DNA of 64,000 nucleotides from Bacillus alkalisoli (GTDB lineage Bacteria; Bacillota; Bacilli; Bacillales; Bacillaceae_I), in contig NZ_KZ454944.1 in NCBI RefSeq assembly GCF_002797415.1, positions 3,539,567 through 3,603,566 of the forward strand. Direction: 5' to 3'. This document shows positions 18,089-26,829 of the stretch, piece after piece; position 1 is the stretch's first letter; the number at the start of each line of letters is the position of its first letter. The position numbers and the translations under genes are program-made. Under the pieces are notes generated by a model. It was given only the letters and a program-made list of their open reading frames with translations, had not been told where the DNA came from and searched no databases.

Positions 18089-18432
18089 ATAACAAGGTAT
18101 AATCTAGAGTATGCTGGAAGAAACGAAGAAAAGAGACAAATAGGGACGGTTACCTCTTATCATTTTTCAGTTAATAGAATAGTTATTCCTGAACAAAAGA
18201 AAAAAGTAAGAAATCACTAGTTCTCACTGGACAATGTCCAAGTTGTTTAACAAAAACTAATTTCTATATGTAAGAATAATTTATACTATATTAAGCTCTC
18301 TCTTATTAGAATGAAGTAGTTGTTTTGACCTCGTGCTCGACTTGCTCCTACTTGTATTGTTAAAAAACGCAAGATTTGTAGATTTAATATTTGAAAGATA
18401 TAAAATATTGGCTTATAATGGTAACAATTCAG

Positions 18433-18570
18433 TAATGAAGGTGTCTTGCAAAATTGGTTGCAAGAGAGATAAGTTTCAACTTGTCAAGCTGAATCAACTT
18501 CAGAACTTGTACAATTAACCAGACTGCTACAATGAGTGTAATTAACATTTGCACCTCTGAGAGGTCTACT
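18433..18570 (+). ncRNA. Candidate structured RNA upstream of reverse transcriptase 2
   Basis: In the 608-bp gene-free spacer before RT2 there is a cluster of hairpins: TCTTGCAA-6 nt-TTGCAAGA (18444-18465), CTGAA-5 nt-TTCAG (18489-18503) framed by two AACTTGT copies, and ACCTCTGAGAGGT (18553-18565). A small open frame across it (18333-18518) has no ribosome binding site. Several defence RTs use an RNA encoded directly upstream as template, so this is the first place to look. The ends are arbitrary. Confidence 0.3.
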
Positions 18571-18696
18571 AAACTTATCACAGTTATAATCAACTCCTTA
18601 GTTATATTATAATTGAATTGTTTTATGAACCAGTGGTCAACGGGCCATTCAAACTTCTATTGAATCCCAAAAACGTATGCTAGGAGGTTTTCTGTT

Positions 18697-20085
18697 ATGA
18701 AACAGAGTAATAGACCACAACAATTACATAACCTCCCTAGCTCTTCTGAGATCGATTGGTCAAAATATGAATTAAAGCATTACTTACATTTTGACTCTCC
18801 AGTACATATAAATCACCTTAAAAAGCACATTCAAGACCCAGATTGGGTTTCAGGACATTCTTTTCTACCCTCAATTCATTTCAATATTATCTTTAATAAA
18901 TACGTAACGATTTCTAAGGATAAAAAGCTATCCCTAAGTCTGAGAAAAGAAAAGAAGAAAAAGGTACGTCAAATTTTCTATGCTGCTCACAAGGATAGAT
19001 TTATATATAAATATTATGGAGACCTACTAAATCAAGCCTATAACAATTATGTAAAGGATTACGGCATAGATGAAGTGGCACTTGCTTATCGAAATAATAA
19101 ATCCGGAAAAAATAATGTTGATTTTACATATGAAGTATTCAATTTTCTATTTTCTCAAGATCAAGCAATAGTGATTTCTATTGATTTCACTAAATTTTTC
19201 GACAATATTAATCATGTCGAACTTAAGAAAAATATTAAAACCGTTCTCGGTGTTGATAAACTTTCAAACGATTGGTATAAAGTTTATAAAAATCTTACGC
19301 AGTTTACTTTTGTACATAGGTCCGATATAGACAAATTTTTAAAAGATCAATATGGAGTAAAACTACTAAAAGAACTCTTAAGTACTAGGAATCTTACTAA
19401 AATAATGAAACCCCGTGAATTCAGGGAGTTTAAAAAGAAACATCTTTATAAGAATAAAAAACCTTATGGTATTCCACAAGGATCTGGTATGAGTGCCGTT
19501 TGTTCTAATGTTCATTTAATCAATTTTGATAAAGAGATTAAGGATTGGGCAGAGAGTAAAAATTCACTTTATCGAAGGTATTGTGATGATATGATATTAG
19601 TAATACCAACCGAAAACATTTATCCAGAATTATTAGATAATATGAAGAACGATGTCTATAAAATAATTCATAAATATCATTCATCTGGTTTAAAGATACA
19701 AGAGGAAAAAACAGAAATCCGTATATACTCAAATGAAAAGATCTATAATGAGGTCGGTAAGAAAAGTACATTAGATTACCTAGGATTTGTTACTGACGGA
19801 CATCTTGTACGGCTTAGAGAAAAAAGCCTTTTTAAGTACTTTAGTCGTGCATACAGAAAAGCTTCTAGCATGCGACTTGTTGGTTTGGCAACCAAAAGAA
19901 AAAGCCCTAGAAAAGAATTATATAAAATTTATACCCATCTTGGTTTCAATTATAAAAATAGAGGTAACTTTATAAGTTACGCGTACAGGGCCCATGAGAT
20001 AATGTCAAAATTAACAACCAAAAGTCTCATTCGGAAACAAGTGAAACGACATTGGGGTAGGATACATCAGATATTAGAAAAATAG
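18697..20085 (+). CDS. Reverse transcriptase 2 (defence-type, paralogue of RT1)
   Basis: 462 residues; strong start TAGGAGG then 9 nt to ATG. Motif A SIDFTKFFDN (catalytic Asp about 163), motif B GIPQGSGMSAVCSN (258-271), motif C YRRYCDD (292-298) and LDYLGF are present. It aligns along its whole length with RT1 at 3275-4660 and is diverged, so this is an old paralogue rather than a recent copy. No accessory catalytic domain is fused; the C-terminal part (about 370-462) is basic and resembles RT1 there too. The downstream end abuts a channel-gene remnant, and a long structured spacer lies upstream. Assignment to a named DRT/UG class was not possible by eye. Confidence 0.87.
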   Translation: MKQSNRPQQLHNLPSSSEIDWSKYELKHYLHFDSPVHINHLKKHIQDPDWVSGHSFLPSIHFNIIFNKYVTISKDKKLSLSLRKEKKKKVRQIFYAAHKDRFIYKYYGDLLNQAYNNYVKDYGIDEVALAYRNNKSGKNNVDFTYEVFNFLFSQDQAIVISIDFTKFFDNINHVELKKNIKTVLGVDKLSNDWYKVYKNLTQFTFVHRSDIDKFLKDQYGVKLLKELLSTRNLTKIMKPREFREFKKKHLYKNKKPYGIPQGSGMSAVCSNVHLINFDKEIKDWAESKNSLYRRYCDDMILVIPTENIYPELLDNMKNDVYKIIHKYHSSGLKIQEEKTEIRIYSNEKIYNEVGKKSTLDYLGFVTDGHLVRLREKSLFKYFSRAYRKASSMRLVGLATKRKSPRKELYKIYTHLGFNYKNRGNFISYAYRAHEIMSKLTTKSLIRKQVKRHWGRIHQILEK

Positions 20086-20124
20086 CAGCGCCAAGAGTAT
20101 GGGGTGCTGTATTCTTGTCCACTA

Positions 20125-20244
20125 ACGATTACTTATCTTAAAGGGCAAATTGAAAGAATCGATGAATTAACTAATGCCGAGTTGGAAAGAGTCGTAACAA
20201 TCATTAATTCATATAAAGATAAAAATGAGGAAAAATTCAATTAG
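20125..20244 (+). pseudogene. 3' remnant of an ion-channel gene
   Basis: The last 39 codons read TITYLKGQIERIDELTNAEL..., matching the C-terminus of the intact channel at 23710-24459 (TVTYLKTQLDRIEDLSEEE). There is no start, and the rest of the gene is missing; RT2 ends just 40 bp upstream. A terminator follows at its original place. It marks an old breakpoint, probably where the accessory block joined this sequence. Confidence 0.75.
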
Positions 20245-20261
20245 GTCGATTACTTATAATA

Positions 20262-20303
20262 AAAAGGTTTCTTCTAAAAAACTTAATTTAGAAGAAACCT
20301 TTT
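20262..20303 (+). terminator. Terminator after the channel remnant
   Basis: AAAAGGTTTCTTCTAAA pairs with TTTAGAAGAAACCTTTT; the stem ends in TTTT and lies 17 bp after the remnant's stop codon. Confidence 0.8.
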
Positions 20304-20361
20304 CTTGTTCCGTGAAACAAGATATATTTGGGTCGTGCCTGGCACCATCATAGCATCATTA

Positions 20362-20811
20362 TTATTCACTTTTAGCATACTTTACTTTTCGGTTTACCCT
20401 ATTATTCATTAAAACTCTTAAGTACAATATTGAAAATATAATCGTAAAAATGAAGAATGATACACCTGATACGAATGAGATGAATACATGATTGAGAGTA
20501 AAACTGAAAACTAGTGAAAATAACACAACTCCAATTAAATGACCAAAAACTATGGCAATACATGACCAAATGGCTACTTCCCTACTCCAAATACTTACTA
20601 TTTTACGATTATCCCATCCAATGGTTGATAATAGTTTTACTTCATCTTTTCGAAACACTGTTAATGTACTTAAAGAATCAACTAACGAAATGACAGCAAA
20701 AATGAATACACTTATGATAATTAGGTAATGAAAGTGACTTATTTGGAAATATACATGACTGCCAAGATAGGTTGTCGTTGTTTGCTCCATCGTAGTTTGA
20801 AGAGACAGAAA
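20362..20811 (-). pseudogene. 3' fragment of an FtsX-type permease gene (duplicate of 30529-30960)
   Basis: The encoded C-terminal 142 residues (LIIISVFIFAVISLVDSLS...) nearly equal the end of the complete permease at 30529-33084. Similarity stops sharply at about 20811, where a REP-like hairpin (20816-20862) begins. There is no start codon region and no ATPase gene next to it. It is a truncated duplicate with a clean edge at a repeat. Confidence 0.85.
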
Positions 20812-20815
20812 ATGC

Positions 20816-20862
20816 GGCCAGACCCCCAGTACGTTAAGTTTTACTGAACTGGGGGACTGGCC
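20816..20862. repeat. REP-like palindrome
   Basis: GGCCAG and CTGGCC form the outer arms; CCCCCAGT and ACTGGGGG form the inner arms, around ACGTTAAGTTTT. It sits exactly at the truncation point of the permease fragment. Confidence 0.75.
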
Positions 20863-21030
20863 CCACTTTTCGCCGTATTTGTAAATGCTTTAACCTCTAC
20901 CCGTGAACAACATATCCGTCTCCGCGTTCACTAAAGAATCAAGAAACTTGGAATTAATTTCTTTTTTATAGGGAAATTTAAGCTTTGGGGATATGTTGAG
21001 GCCCATCATACGGAAAGGGAGTACATCGGA

Positions 21031-21891
21031 ATGGTTAATAAAGATCTTAAAAAAGGTGAAAAGGGAGCATGGATTAGTATAGGAACCTACATTTTCTTGG
21101 CGTCGGTGAAGCTAGTGGTTGGTTATACAGGGGAGTCGAGTGCATTAAGAGCTGATGGTTTAAATAATTTAACTGATGTGGTAGCTTCCGTTGCTGTTTT
21201 AATTGGGCTTAAAATTGCGCAAAAACCTGCTGATGAAAACCATAAATATGGACATTCAAGAGCTGAGACGATTGCATCCTTGCTTGCTGGAATCATTATT
21301 TTTACCGTAGGTTTACAAGTTGTTATTACCTCCGTCCAACTATTCTTCAACCCTATATCGACTAAACCAAATATACTTGCCGCTTTTATTGGTCTTTTTA
21401 GTGCGGTAATCATGTTCTTTGTTTACCGGTTTAATAAAAAACTGTCCAAACAAATTGGTAGTAAGGCGTTATATTCAGCCGCACAGGATAATCGTGCAGA
21501 TGCGCTCGTTAGTTTAGGAACAGTAGTAGGTATTACTGGTGCGTATTTTGGGATTGTATGGCTTGATCCGGTAACGGCTGCCATTGTCGGCATTATTATT
21601 TGCTTTACTGCTTGGGGCATTCTTAAAGATACGATTTATGAACTAACAGATGGGTTTGAAGCTAATGAGTTAAATAAGATTGAGGATACCATTAGCACGA
21701 CACCTGGAGTGAAATTCGTTAAAGAAATAAAAGGAAGATTATCTGGTAATCAACCTCTAGTTGATGCCACTATCTTCGTTGACCCCTCCCTTACCGTTAG
21801 TGAAAGCCATGATATATCAGAAGAAATTGAAGCGCGATTATATAGTCTACATAATATTAAACAAGCTCATATTCATATCGAACCATTTTAG
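21031..21891 (+). CDS. Cation diffusion facilitator (CDF) family metal exporter
   Basis: 286 residues, start behind AAAGGGAG. It has the CDF layout: six membrane helices in the first about 200 residues, metal-site motif RADGLNNLTDVVAS (helix 2, about 41-54), HKYGHSRAET loop (about 71-80), DNRADALVS (helix 5) and a cytosolic C-terminal domain ending in histidines (QAHIHIEPF). It exports divalent cations (Zn, Mn, Co or Cd class) by proton antiport; specificity cannot be read from the sequence. It stands alone between the permease fragment and a MITE-like repeat that begins 3 bp after its stop. Confidence 0.9.
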   Translation: MVNKDLKKGEKGAWISIGTYIFLASVKLVVGYTGESSALRADGLNNLTDVVASVAVLIGLKIAQKPADENHKYGHSRAETIASLLAGIIIFTVGLQVVITSVQLFFNPISTKPNILAAFIGLFSAVIMFFVYRFNKKLSKQIGSKALYSAAQDNRADALVSLGTVVGITGAYFGIVWLDPVTAAIVGIIICFTAWGILKDTIYELTDGFEANELNKIEDTISTTPGVKFVKEIKGRLSGNQPLVDATIFVDPSLTVSESHDISEEIEARLYSLHNIKQAHIHIEPF

Positions 21892-21893
21892 CA

Positions 21894-21987
21894 GTGGACA
21901 AGGGGACAGGTTTATTATCCAGGAAAATACTTACAGTTTTAGTTTGCTTCTAGTATTTATTTGGACAATGAATGTCCCTCTGTTCAC
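21894..21987. repeat. MITE-like repeat, intact copy
   Basis: 94 bp with imperfect terminal inverted repeats GTGGACAAGGGGACA and TGTCCCTCTGTTCAC. The whole element is nearly identical to 27866-27959 and to the copy split by the IS (11606-13420). It has no coding capacity. Confidence 0.75.
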
Positions 21988-22111
21988 TATTGGGAAAGCG
22001 AATGATTTAAGGGATAAGGAAAATGAACTTTATTCATATAATGTTTTCAGGTCTTAATTATTGCAACTAAACAATTTTCTCGAATCTTTTTCGAAGCTTA
22101 ATTTTTCTTGT

Positions 22112-22366
22112 TTAATTATTAAATAGTTTGATAACATCATTAGATGTTAATTCAGGTTTTTCTTTACTGTTTTTAGCTTGAGCGTAAAGCAAAGTTTTAC
22201 CTTTTATTTCGAAAAATTGAACGTGTAAAGAGAAATCGTCAGGTGAAGGTATAGAAATAGCTGATCTATCTTCCAAAAAGGTTGCAACAAAAATGTGATA
22301 GTCGAATAATGGTTTTTCCCCAAATGGTAAATCGTTATTAGTTACAACAATTGCAGAGGCGTATTC
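22112..22366 (-). pseudogene. Truncated duplicate of the 178-residue anchored protein gene
   Basis: It codes for the C-terminal about 84 residues (EYASAIVVTNNDLPFGEKPLF ... DVIKLFNN) of the protein at 28087-28623 with few changes. About 300 bp containing the start and first half are deleted, and the sequence jumps directly to the region before the GNAT gene. The flanking MITE-like repeat and GNAT gene are duplicated along with it. Confidence 0.8.
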
Positions 22367-22385
22367 TACCTTTACTGTTCCAATC

Positions 22386-22889
22386 TTATACCAAATCTAA
22401 GCGAAAAGCCTTCACAATAATCCCATCATTGGCAGGTTCAAAATCATGCTCCGGTACTCGAACAAATCCGAATTTTTCATATAGCTTTATGGCGTTTCCC
22501 ATGAACTCTCCAGTATGTAACCCAATGGAAAATAAGCCTTTCCATTTTGTTCGGTTAATACATTCTGTCACTAAAACGGAAGCTACTCCTTTTCCTCGTA
22601 CAGATGGTGCTACGGCAAGCATTCGTATCTCTGAGTGTTCGAGAGTATCTCCGAATCCTTCATAAGCTTTCAAATTTGGAGGATATAAAACTACACTTCC
22701 TACTAATTCTCCATCCATTTCTGCAACGATTATTTCGACGCCATCTTGCATATCAGTTTCGGAGAGGATGGATCTTTTTAATAATTTCCAATGGGCTTCT
22801 GGTAGTTTTTTTGCATATTCTTTATAAGCTTCTAAACGCTGTTCACGAATGAATGTTATTTCCGTTGCTTTTGCATTACGGATGTTCAT
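22386..22889 (-). CDS. GNAT family N-acetyltransferase, copy 1
   Basis: 167 residues from ATG 22889 (AAGGAG upstream); the GTG three codons earlier lies inside the ribosome binding site. The acetyl-CoA loop RMLAVAPSVRGKGVASVLV (about 90-108) is the R/Q-x-x-G-x-G/A motif of GNAT enzymes, and the closing FGFVRVPEHDFEP is also typical. The substrate is unknown. It is nearly identical to the gene at 28665-29156 and ends four residues later because of a single base difference at the stop. Confidence 0.85.
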   Translation of the reverse strand: MNIRNAKATEITFIREQRLEAYKEYAKKLPEAHWKLLKRSILSETDMQDGVEIIVAEMDGELVGSVVLYPPNLKAYEGFGDTLEHSEIRMLAVAPSVRGKGVASVLVTECINRTKWKGLFSIGLHTGEFMGNAIKLYEKFGFVRVPEHDFEPANDGIIVKAFRLDLV

Positions 22890-23075
22890 ATTTTCCACTC
22901 CTTAGCTTTCTATAAGAAACTTTCCATTGCTATCCTCGGCACCTATTAACAAGTTTTAGGTAATGTTGAAAAACTGAACGAGATCCTACTTCTATAATTA
23001 TTATCTCTGTTAGAAATTGAGTATTATGGTATAGAATCTTAAAACATACAATTAGGCAAGATTATCCACTCTCAA

Positions 23076-23348
23076 TCAAAATGATAGCAAATAAATAATA
23101 GGAATTAAGACTGCTAGAATGATGCACGCAATTAAGACAACTCTTTCTCGCTCTTTATATTTCTTTTCCTTTTTTTGTTTCGGTAAGATAATTAGTACAC
23201 TAAGTCCGATATTCAATATAATCAGTGCGCCAATATACAGAGACTGATTTTCCGTCTCGTATGTCAATTTCAACCATACATATTGAATAACTGAAACAAT
23301 TATCACAAAAAAAGGTACGAATCGTAGAAGCAATTCTTCTGTTTTCAA
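23076..23348 (-). CDS. Small membrane protein
   Basis: 90 residues, TTG start behind GGGGTG. Three hydrophobic segments (about 10-28, 37-54, 68-88) with a basic loop KQKKEKKYKERE between the second and third. No known family recognised and no operon partner; function unknown. Confidence 0.55.
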   Translation of the reverse strand: MKTEELLLRFVPFFVIIVSVIQYVWLKLTYETENQSLYIGALIILNIGLSVLIILPKQKKEKKYKERERVVLIACIILAVLIPIIYLLSF

Positions 23349-23709
23349 TGTATCACCCCAAAATCGATACAGGAAAAAATCCCTGGACCTAATAAATATT
23401 GGTATTCATTTTTATAGTAAAACTATATGACTGAAGTTTAGAAACTTGCTCTAAATTGCTGGTCATAATACTCCTTAAACTAACTTGACTTCTAATATAT
23501 CTGATAGAAACTCTAGTTTAGTAGCTTCGTAAACAATCATTAGGGCTCACCTATTTCGGTTAGTTGTTACCTATAATTGTAAAGGATAAATTTAGCATTA
23601 ACAACGAAATATAAGTTTTAATATGCAATATATGTTAGTTGTTTTTGTAATTAAATGTTATATAATGTTTTATGTTGAAAAATGAAACTGGTTTGTAGGG
23701 GGAAACAAA
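23349..23709. other. Intergenic, no feature found
   Basis: 361 bp of AT-rich sequence between two divergent genes. I see no open frame with a ribosome binding site and no clear hairpin; it presumably holds both promoters. Confidence 0.4.
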
Positions 23710-24459
23710 GTGGATTTAGTTCGTAATACTAGGTTCAACTTTTCTGCTAATTTCATAAAGCGAGTGAAAATTGGTTATGAAGTTTTTATGGCCATTCTTG
23801 CTCTTGTATCGGTCATTTTTCTATTTAACGAGACAAATCTAGTTAAAATCGTGGACAAAGTAATTTGGCTTATTTTTGTACTAGATGTGAGCTATCGTTT
23901 TTTCACTTCAAAAAACAAGATCCAATACTTAAAGAAAAACCCACTAGATATCATAGCTATTATTCCATTAGACAGCATTTTCCGTCTTGCAAGGTTAGCA
24001 CGTTTAGTTAGGTTAGCTAGAACTCTAGTAATCTTCAAACATTACACTGGCCACCTTAACGGAATCTTAAAGACAAATAGTCTTGATAAAGTATTAATCT
24101 TCTTGGTTCTCGTAATCTTTACAACCTCAATACCGATTCGATACCTTGAACCTTCCATCACTACTTACACTGACGCAGTATGGTGGGCAATTGTAACAGC
24201 AACAACTGTTGGTTATGGTGACATTTCGCCGGAAACGATAGTTGGAAGACTTATTGCTGTGTTCTTGATGGTATTTGGTATTGGATTGCTAGGACTAGTA
24301 ACTAGCTCGGTAGCTACTTATTTTCTAAAAAATACAGAAAAAGAAGAAGATACAACCGTTACTTACCTTAAGACACAGCTTGATCGAATTGAGGATCTAA
24401 GTGAGGAAGAGATTGATAGGATGATAGTTGTTTTAAATACTTATAAGAAGTCTTCCTAG
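23710..24459 (+). CDS. Voltage-gated-type potassium channel
   Basis: 249 residues, GTG start behind TAGGGGG. Six-helix ion-transport layout: an S4-like segment with regularly spaced arginines (RLARLARLVRLAR, about 92-104) and the pore with the K+ selectivity filter TVGYGD (about 166-171), followed by a helix and a short cytosolic tail that forms a likely coiled coil (LKTQLDRIEDLSEEEIDRM). The tail is the part found duplicated as a remnant at 20125-20244. Conducts K+ across the cell membrane; the gating signal is unknown. Confidence 0.88.
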   Translation: MDLVRNTRFNFSANFIKRVKIGYEVFMAILALVSVIFLFNETNLVKIVDKVIWLIFVLDVSYRFFTSKNKIQYLKKNPLDIIAIIPLDSIFRLARLARLVRLARTLVIFKHYTGHLNGILKTNSLDKVLIFLVLVIFTTSIPIRYLEPSITTYTDAVWWAIVTATTVGYGDISPETIVGRLIAVFLMVFGIGLLGLVTSSVATYFLKNTEKEEDTTVTYLKTQLDRIEDLSEEEIDRMIVVLNTYKKSS

Positions 24460-24509
24460 ATAGATTATCTTGGCTCACTTGTGGCAAGGACTGCACACGA
24501 AAATCTCCA

Positions 24510-24638
24510 ATTATTTTTCTAAAATTACTATTTAAAATGTTAAATTCACCTTCAAGCGTATAGACGACTTATACTTAGCTATTCGACATTTTCTTTAATC
24601 AAACGTTTGTTTAAAAAAATATATACTGATATATATTC
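24510..24638. repeat. Dispersed intergenic repeat, copy 1
   Basis: About 130 bp similar to 26318-26452, sharing TTAAAATGTTAAATTCACC, CGTATAGAC and TTTAATCAAACGTTTGTTT. The palindrome CAAACGTTTG is fully conserved. In both copies a REP-like hairpin follows directly. Confidence 0.6.
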
Positions 24639-24687
24639 GGGACAGGCTCACAGTACGTTAAAGTTTTACTAAACTGGGGACTGGCCC
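24639..24687. repeat. REP-like palindrome
   Basis: Core CAGTACGTTAAAGTTTTACT with ACTGGGGACTGGCCC on the right and a degenerate left arm GGGACAGGCT. Confidence 0.6.
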
Positions 24688-25026
24688 ACTAGCGGTTTGT
24701 CCCGCAATTAGCACACTTTTTCCACTCTTTATAAATACAACTCTCTAAATCTCTTTTGCTTTCCATTTGGTGACAGTTCGTATATTTTGCCACCCTTCTC
24801 TTTCCTCCGTTCTTTTACTACGGACCTCGGACCTCAAATAGATCCAGTTTCACTATTTCATGCATTTTGAGCCAGTAAAGAAAAAACTATGTGAATTAGA
24901 AGCCTATAATTATACATTTTCCTTCCTAGAAGGATATACTTAAGTTAGTGTTTCATAGGCTTAACGTATGATGAAATGGACGAGATGCAATACAATGCAG
25001 AAAAATGACGAACCGTTCAAACTTTA

Positions 25027-25138
25027 GTGGACATGTACGGGGACAGGTTTTTATTATTTTTAGCGTTAGGTCTTTCTGAATTTGCCTTTTTAAAAAAACA
25101 TAATAAGTAGTGGCAGAGGATCCTTTACCTTTGTCCAC
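25027..25138. repeat. Divergent MITE-like repeat
   Basis: Starts GTGGACATGTACGGGGACAGGTT and ends TTTGTCCAC, the same ends as the 94-bp family, but the interior differs. It ends 17 bp before the metallophosphoesterase start, so it lies in that gene's promoter or leader. Confidence 0.5.
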
Positions 25139-25155
25139 GTATAGGAGTTTTGATT

Positions 25156-26235
25156 ATGCAATTATTAATATTTTTTTCCTTTCTATTAATCTATTTGGCA
25201 CTCAATTTTTATGTAGCCTATAATGGCTGGGTTTGGTTGAAGAGATCCTTTAACTTTCGGTTTAAGAAAACATATTTTCTCGTAATGTTTGTCATTTCTT
25301 TTTCCTTTTTCTTAACTGAAATGTTCACCATTCCAGGTTTCCGATGGGTTGGTTACATCTGGCTAGTAATGTTCGGCTATAGTTTACTACTTTTCCCTTT
25401 ATTAAATTTAATTTATTTTCTAAATAAAAAAAGAGGCATTAAATGGTTCGGTTTTTCCGCCATTGCTTTTTATTTATTTATTTTCACTTATGGTTCCTAC
25501 AACATGTGGAGCCCTGTCGTTGTCACATATGACATTGAAATCGAGAAAGAATCTGAATTAGATGAACTGAAAATTTTATTAGTATCAGACATCCATATAA
25601 ACGAAACGATTGGTCCTAAATCTATTAATCGTTTAATCAACCTCTCCAATGAAGTAGGACCAGATATCATTTTCCTAGCTGGCGACGTTATAGATAATAG
25701 TATTGAACCTTACTACAAACATAACTTAAGTGAAATCATGTCCGGATTAACCGCACCAATGGGAGTGTATGCGGTACTAGGCAATCATGAATATTACGGG
25801 AATGATATTCCTATTTTCATAAAAGAAATGAACCAAATTAATATTGAAGTTTTAGTAGATGAGATTACTAGTATTGACGACCTCTTTTATGTTGTTGGGA
25901 GAAAAGATTACTCAGACCGTGTACGCGCAAGCATTCACGAACTTACTAATGAGCTAGATCCTACTAAACCAATTTTTTTAATTGATCACCAGCCAAGAGA
26001 GTTTAGTGAAATAAGCGCTGCCGGAGTCGATTTAATGGTATCTGGCCACACACATAAAGGCCAGCTATTTCCAGCCAATTTCATTACGAACGCTATGTAT
26101 GAAAATCATCATGGACTTTTACAAGTAGACCAACTTCACACGATTGTATCTTCTGGTTTCGGAATATGGGGACCACCATTCCGAATTGGAAGTAGATCAG
26201 AAGTGATGGAGATAAATGTACGGTTTGTGAATTAG
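25156..26235 (+). CDS. Membrane-anchored metallophosphoesterase
   Basis: 359 residues from ATG 25156 (TAGGAG upstream). Four hydrophobic segments in the first about 120 residues precede a calcineurin-like phosphoesterase domain with all metal ligands: SDIHIN, GDVIDN, GNHEYYG, DHQPRE and SGHTHKGQ. It resembles the YkuE/YaeI type enzymes that hydrolyse phosphodiester bonds of lipid-linked substrates at the membrane. The active site would face the side following the last helix. Monocistronic. Confidence 0.88.
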   Translation: MQLLIFFSFLLIYLALNFYVAYNGWVWLKRSFNFRFKKTYFLVMFVISFSFFLTEMFTIPGFRWVGYIWLVMFGYSLLLFPLLNLIYFLNKKRGIKWFGFSAIAFYLFIFTYGSYNMWSPVVVTYDIEIEKESELDELKILLVSDIHINETIGPKSINRLINLSNEVGPDIIFLAGDVIDNSIEPYYKHNLSEIMSGLTAPMGVYAVLGNHEYYGNDIPIFIKEMNQINIEVLVDEITSIDDLFYVVGRKDYSDRVRASIHELTNELDPTKPIFLIDHQPREFSEISAAGVDLMVSGHTHKGQLFPANFITNAMYENHHGLLQVDQLHTIVSSGFGIWGPPFRIGSRSEVMEINVRFVN

Positions 26236-26317
26236 TTTTACGCTGGACGGGGAATCATTCTGAGGAAACTTTTTGATGCCTCTGCTAGTTCATTTGCGGC
26301 GAGGTCTTCTTTAAAAA

Positions 26318-26452
26318 TCGCAAATAATTTTTCCGATATAACTACTTAAAATGTTAAATTCACCTCCAAACGTATAGACCACTTATACTTAGCTGTTCTT
26401 CACTTTCTTTAATCAAACGTTTGTTTAAAAATATATATTCTGATATAAATAT
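26318..26452. repeat. Dispersed intergenic repeat, copy 2
   Basis: Partner of 24510-24638, also followed immediately by a REP-like hairpin (26453-26503). The two copies are about 1.8 kb apart on either side of the phosphoesterase gene. Confidence 0.6.
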
Positions 26453-26503
26453 GGGCCAGACCCTCCGTCACTAAAAGTTTTCGTGTGTGTGGAGAGCTGG
26501 CCC
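26453..26503. repeat. REP-like palindrome
   Basis: GGGCCAG and CTGGCCC outer arms with CTAAAAGTTTT in the loop region. It lies directly against the broken end of the Ada-like fragment. Confidence 0.6.
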
Positions 26504-26692
26504 TTATTTGGGAGCCTCCGCTTCAACACATGTATTAAAAAACTCAACATTTTCTTGTTTCGGTTTTTTTGCAGTACAGGAAGGAAGACAATATATATCA
26601 GTCGTTTTTACTGCCGTATAAATTACCTCTTTATATTTAAAGTTTGAGTTATTCAGCATATCGTTCTTCAGTTCGATTTTTATATCATTCAT
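26504..26692 (-). pseudogene. Truncated Ada-type metal-binding domain
   Basis: 62 residues from a good start (GGAGG, 6 nt to ATG). The part YTAVKTTDIYCLPSCTAKKP followed by KQENVEFF is the first half of the Ada zinc-binding domain, which repairs methyl-phosphotriesters through one of four cysteines. Only the first Cys pair (C-x3-C) remains; the second pair (C-x2-C) and the whole AraC/methyltransferase part are gone. The frame stops at the edge of a REP-like hairpin. It is very unlikely to be active. Confidence 0.7.
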
Positions 26693-26829
26693 TAATAACC
26701 TCCACCTTCATTCTCCATAAAGCTTTTTTTACTAAGTTAAACACTCCACTTCCTAATATGCAATTATTAACAAAAATGGTATATTACTAGTAAGATAAAT
26801 TTTCGTAATATTAAGAAAAGGTGGTTGCT

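Noticed and set aside
18333-18518. 61-codon open frame upstream of RT2
   Set aside because: No ribosome binding site, implausible composition, and it overlaps the hairpin cluster.
21761-22057. Open frames across the MITE-like repeats (also 27808-28029)
   Set aside because: The frames follow the repeat sequence and lack ribosome binding sites.
24953-25138. 61-codon minus-strand frame
   Set aside because: No start site support and it lies within the divergent MITE-like repeat.
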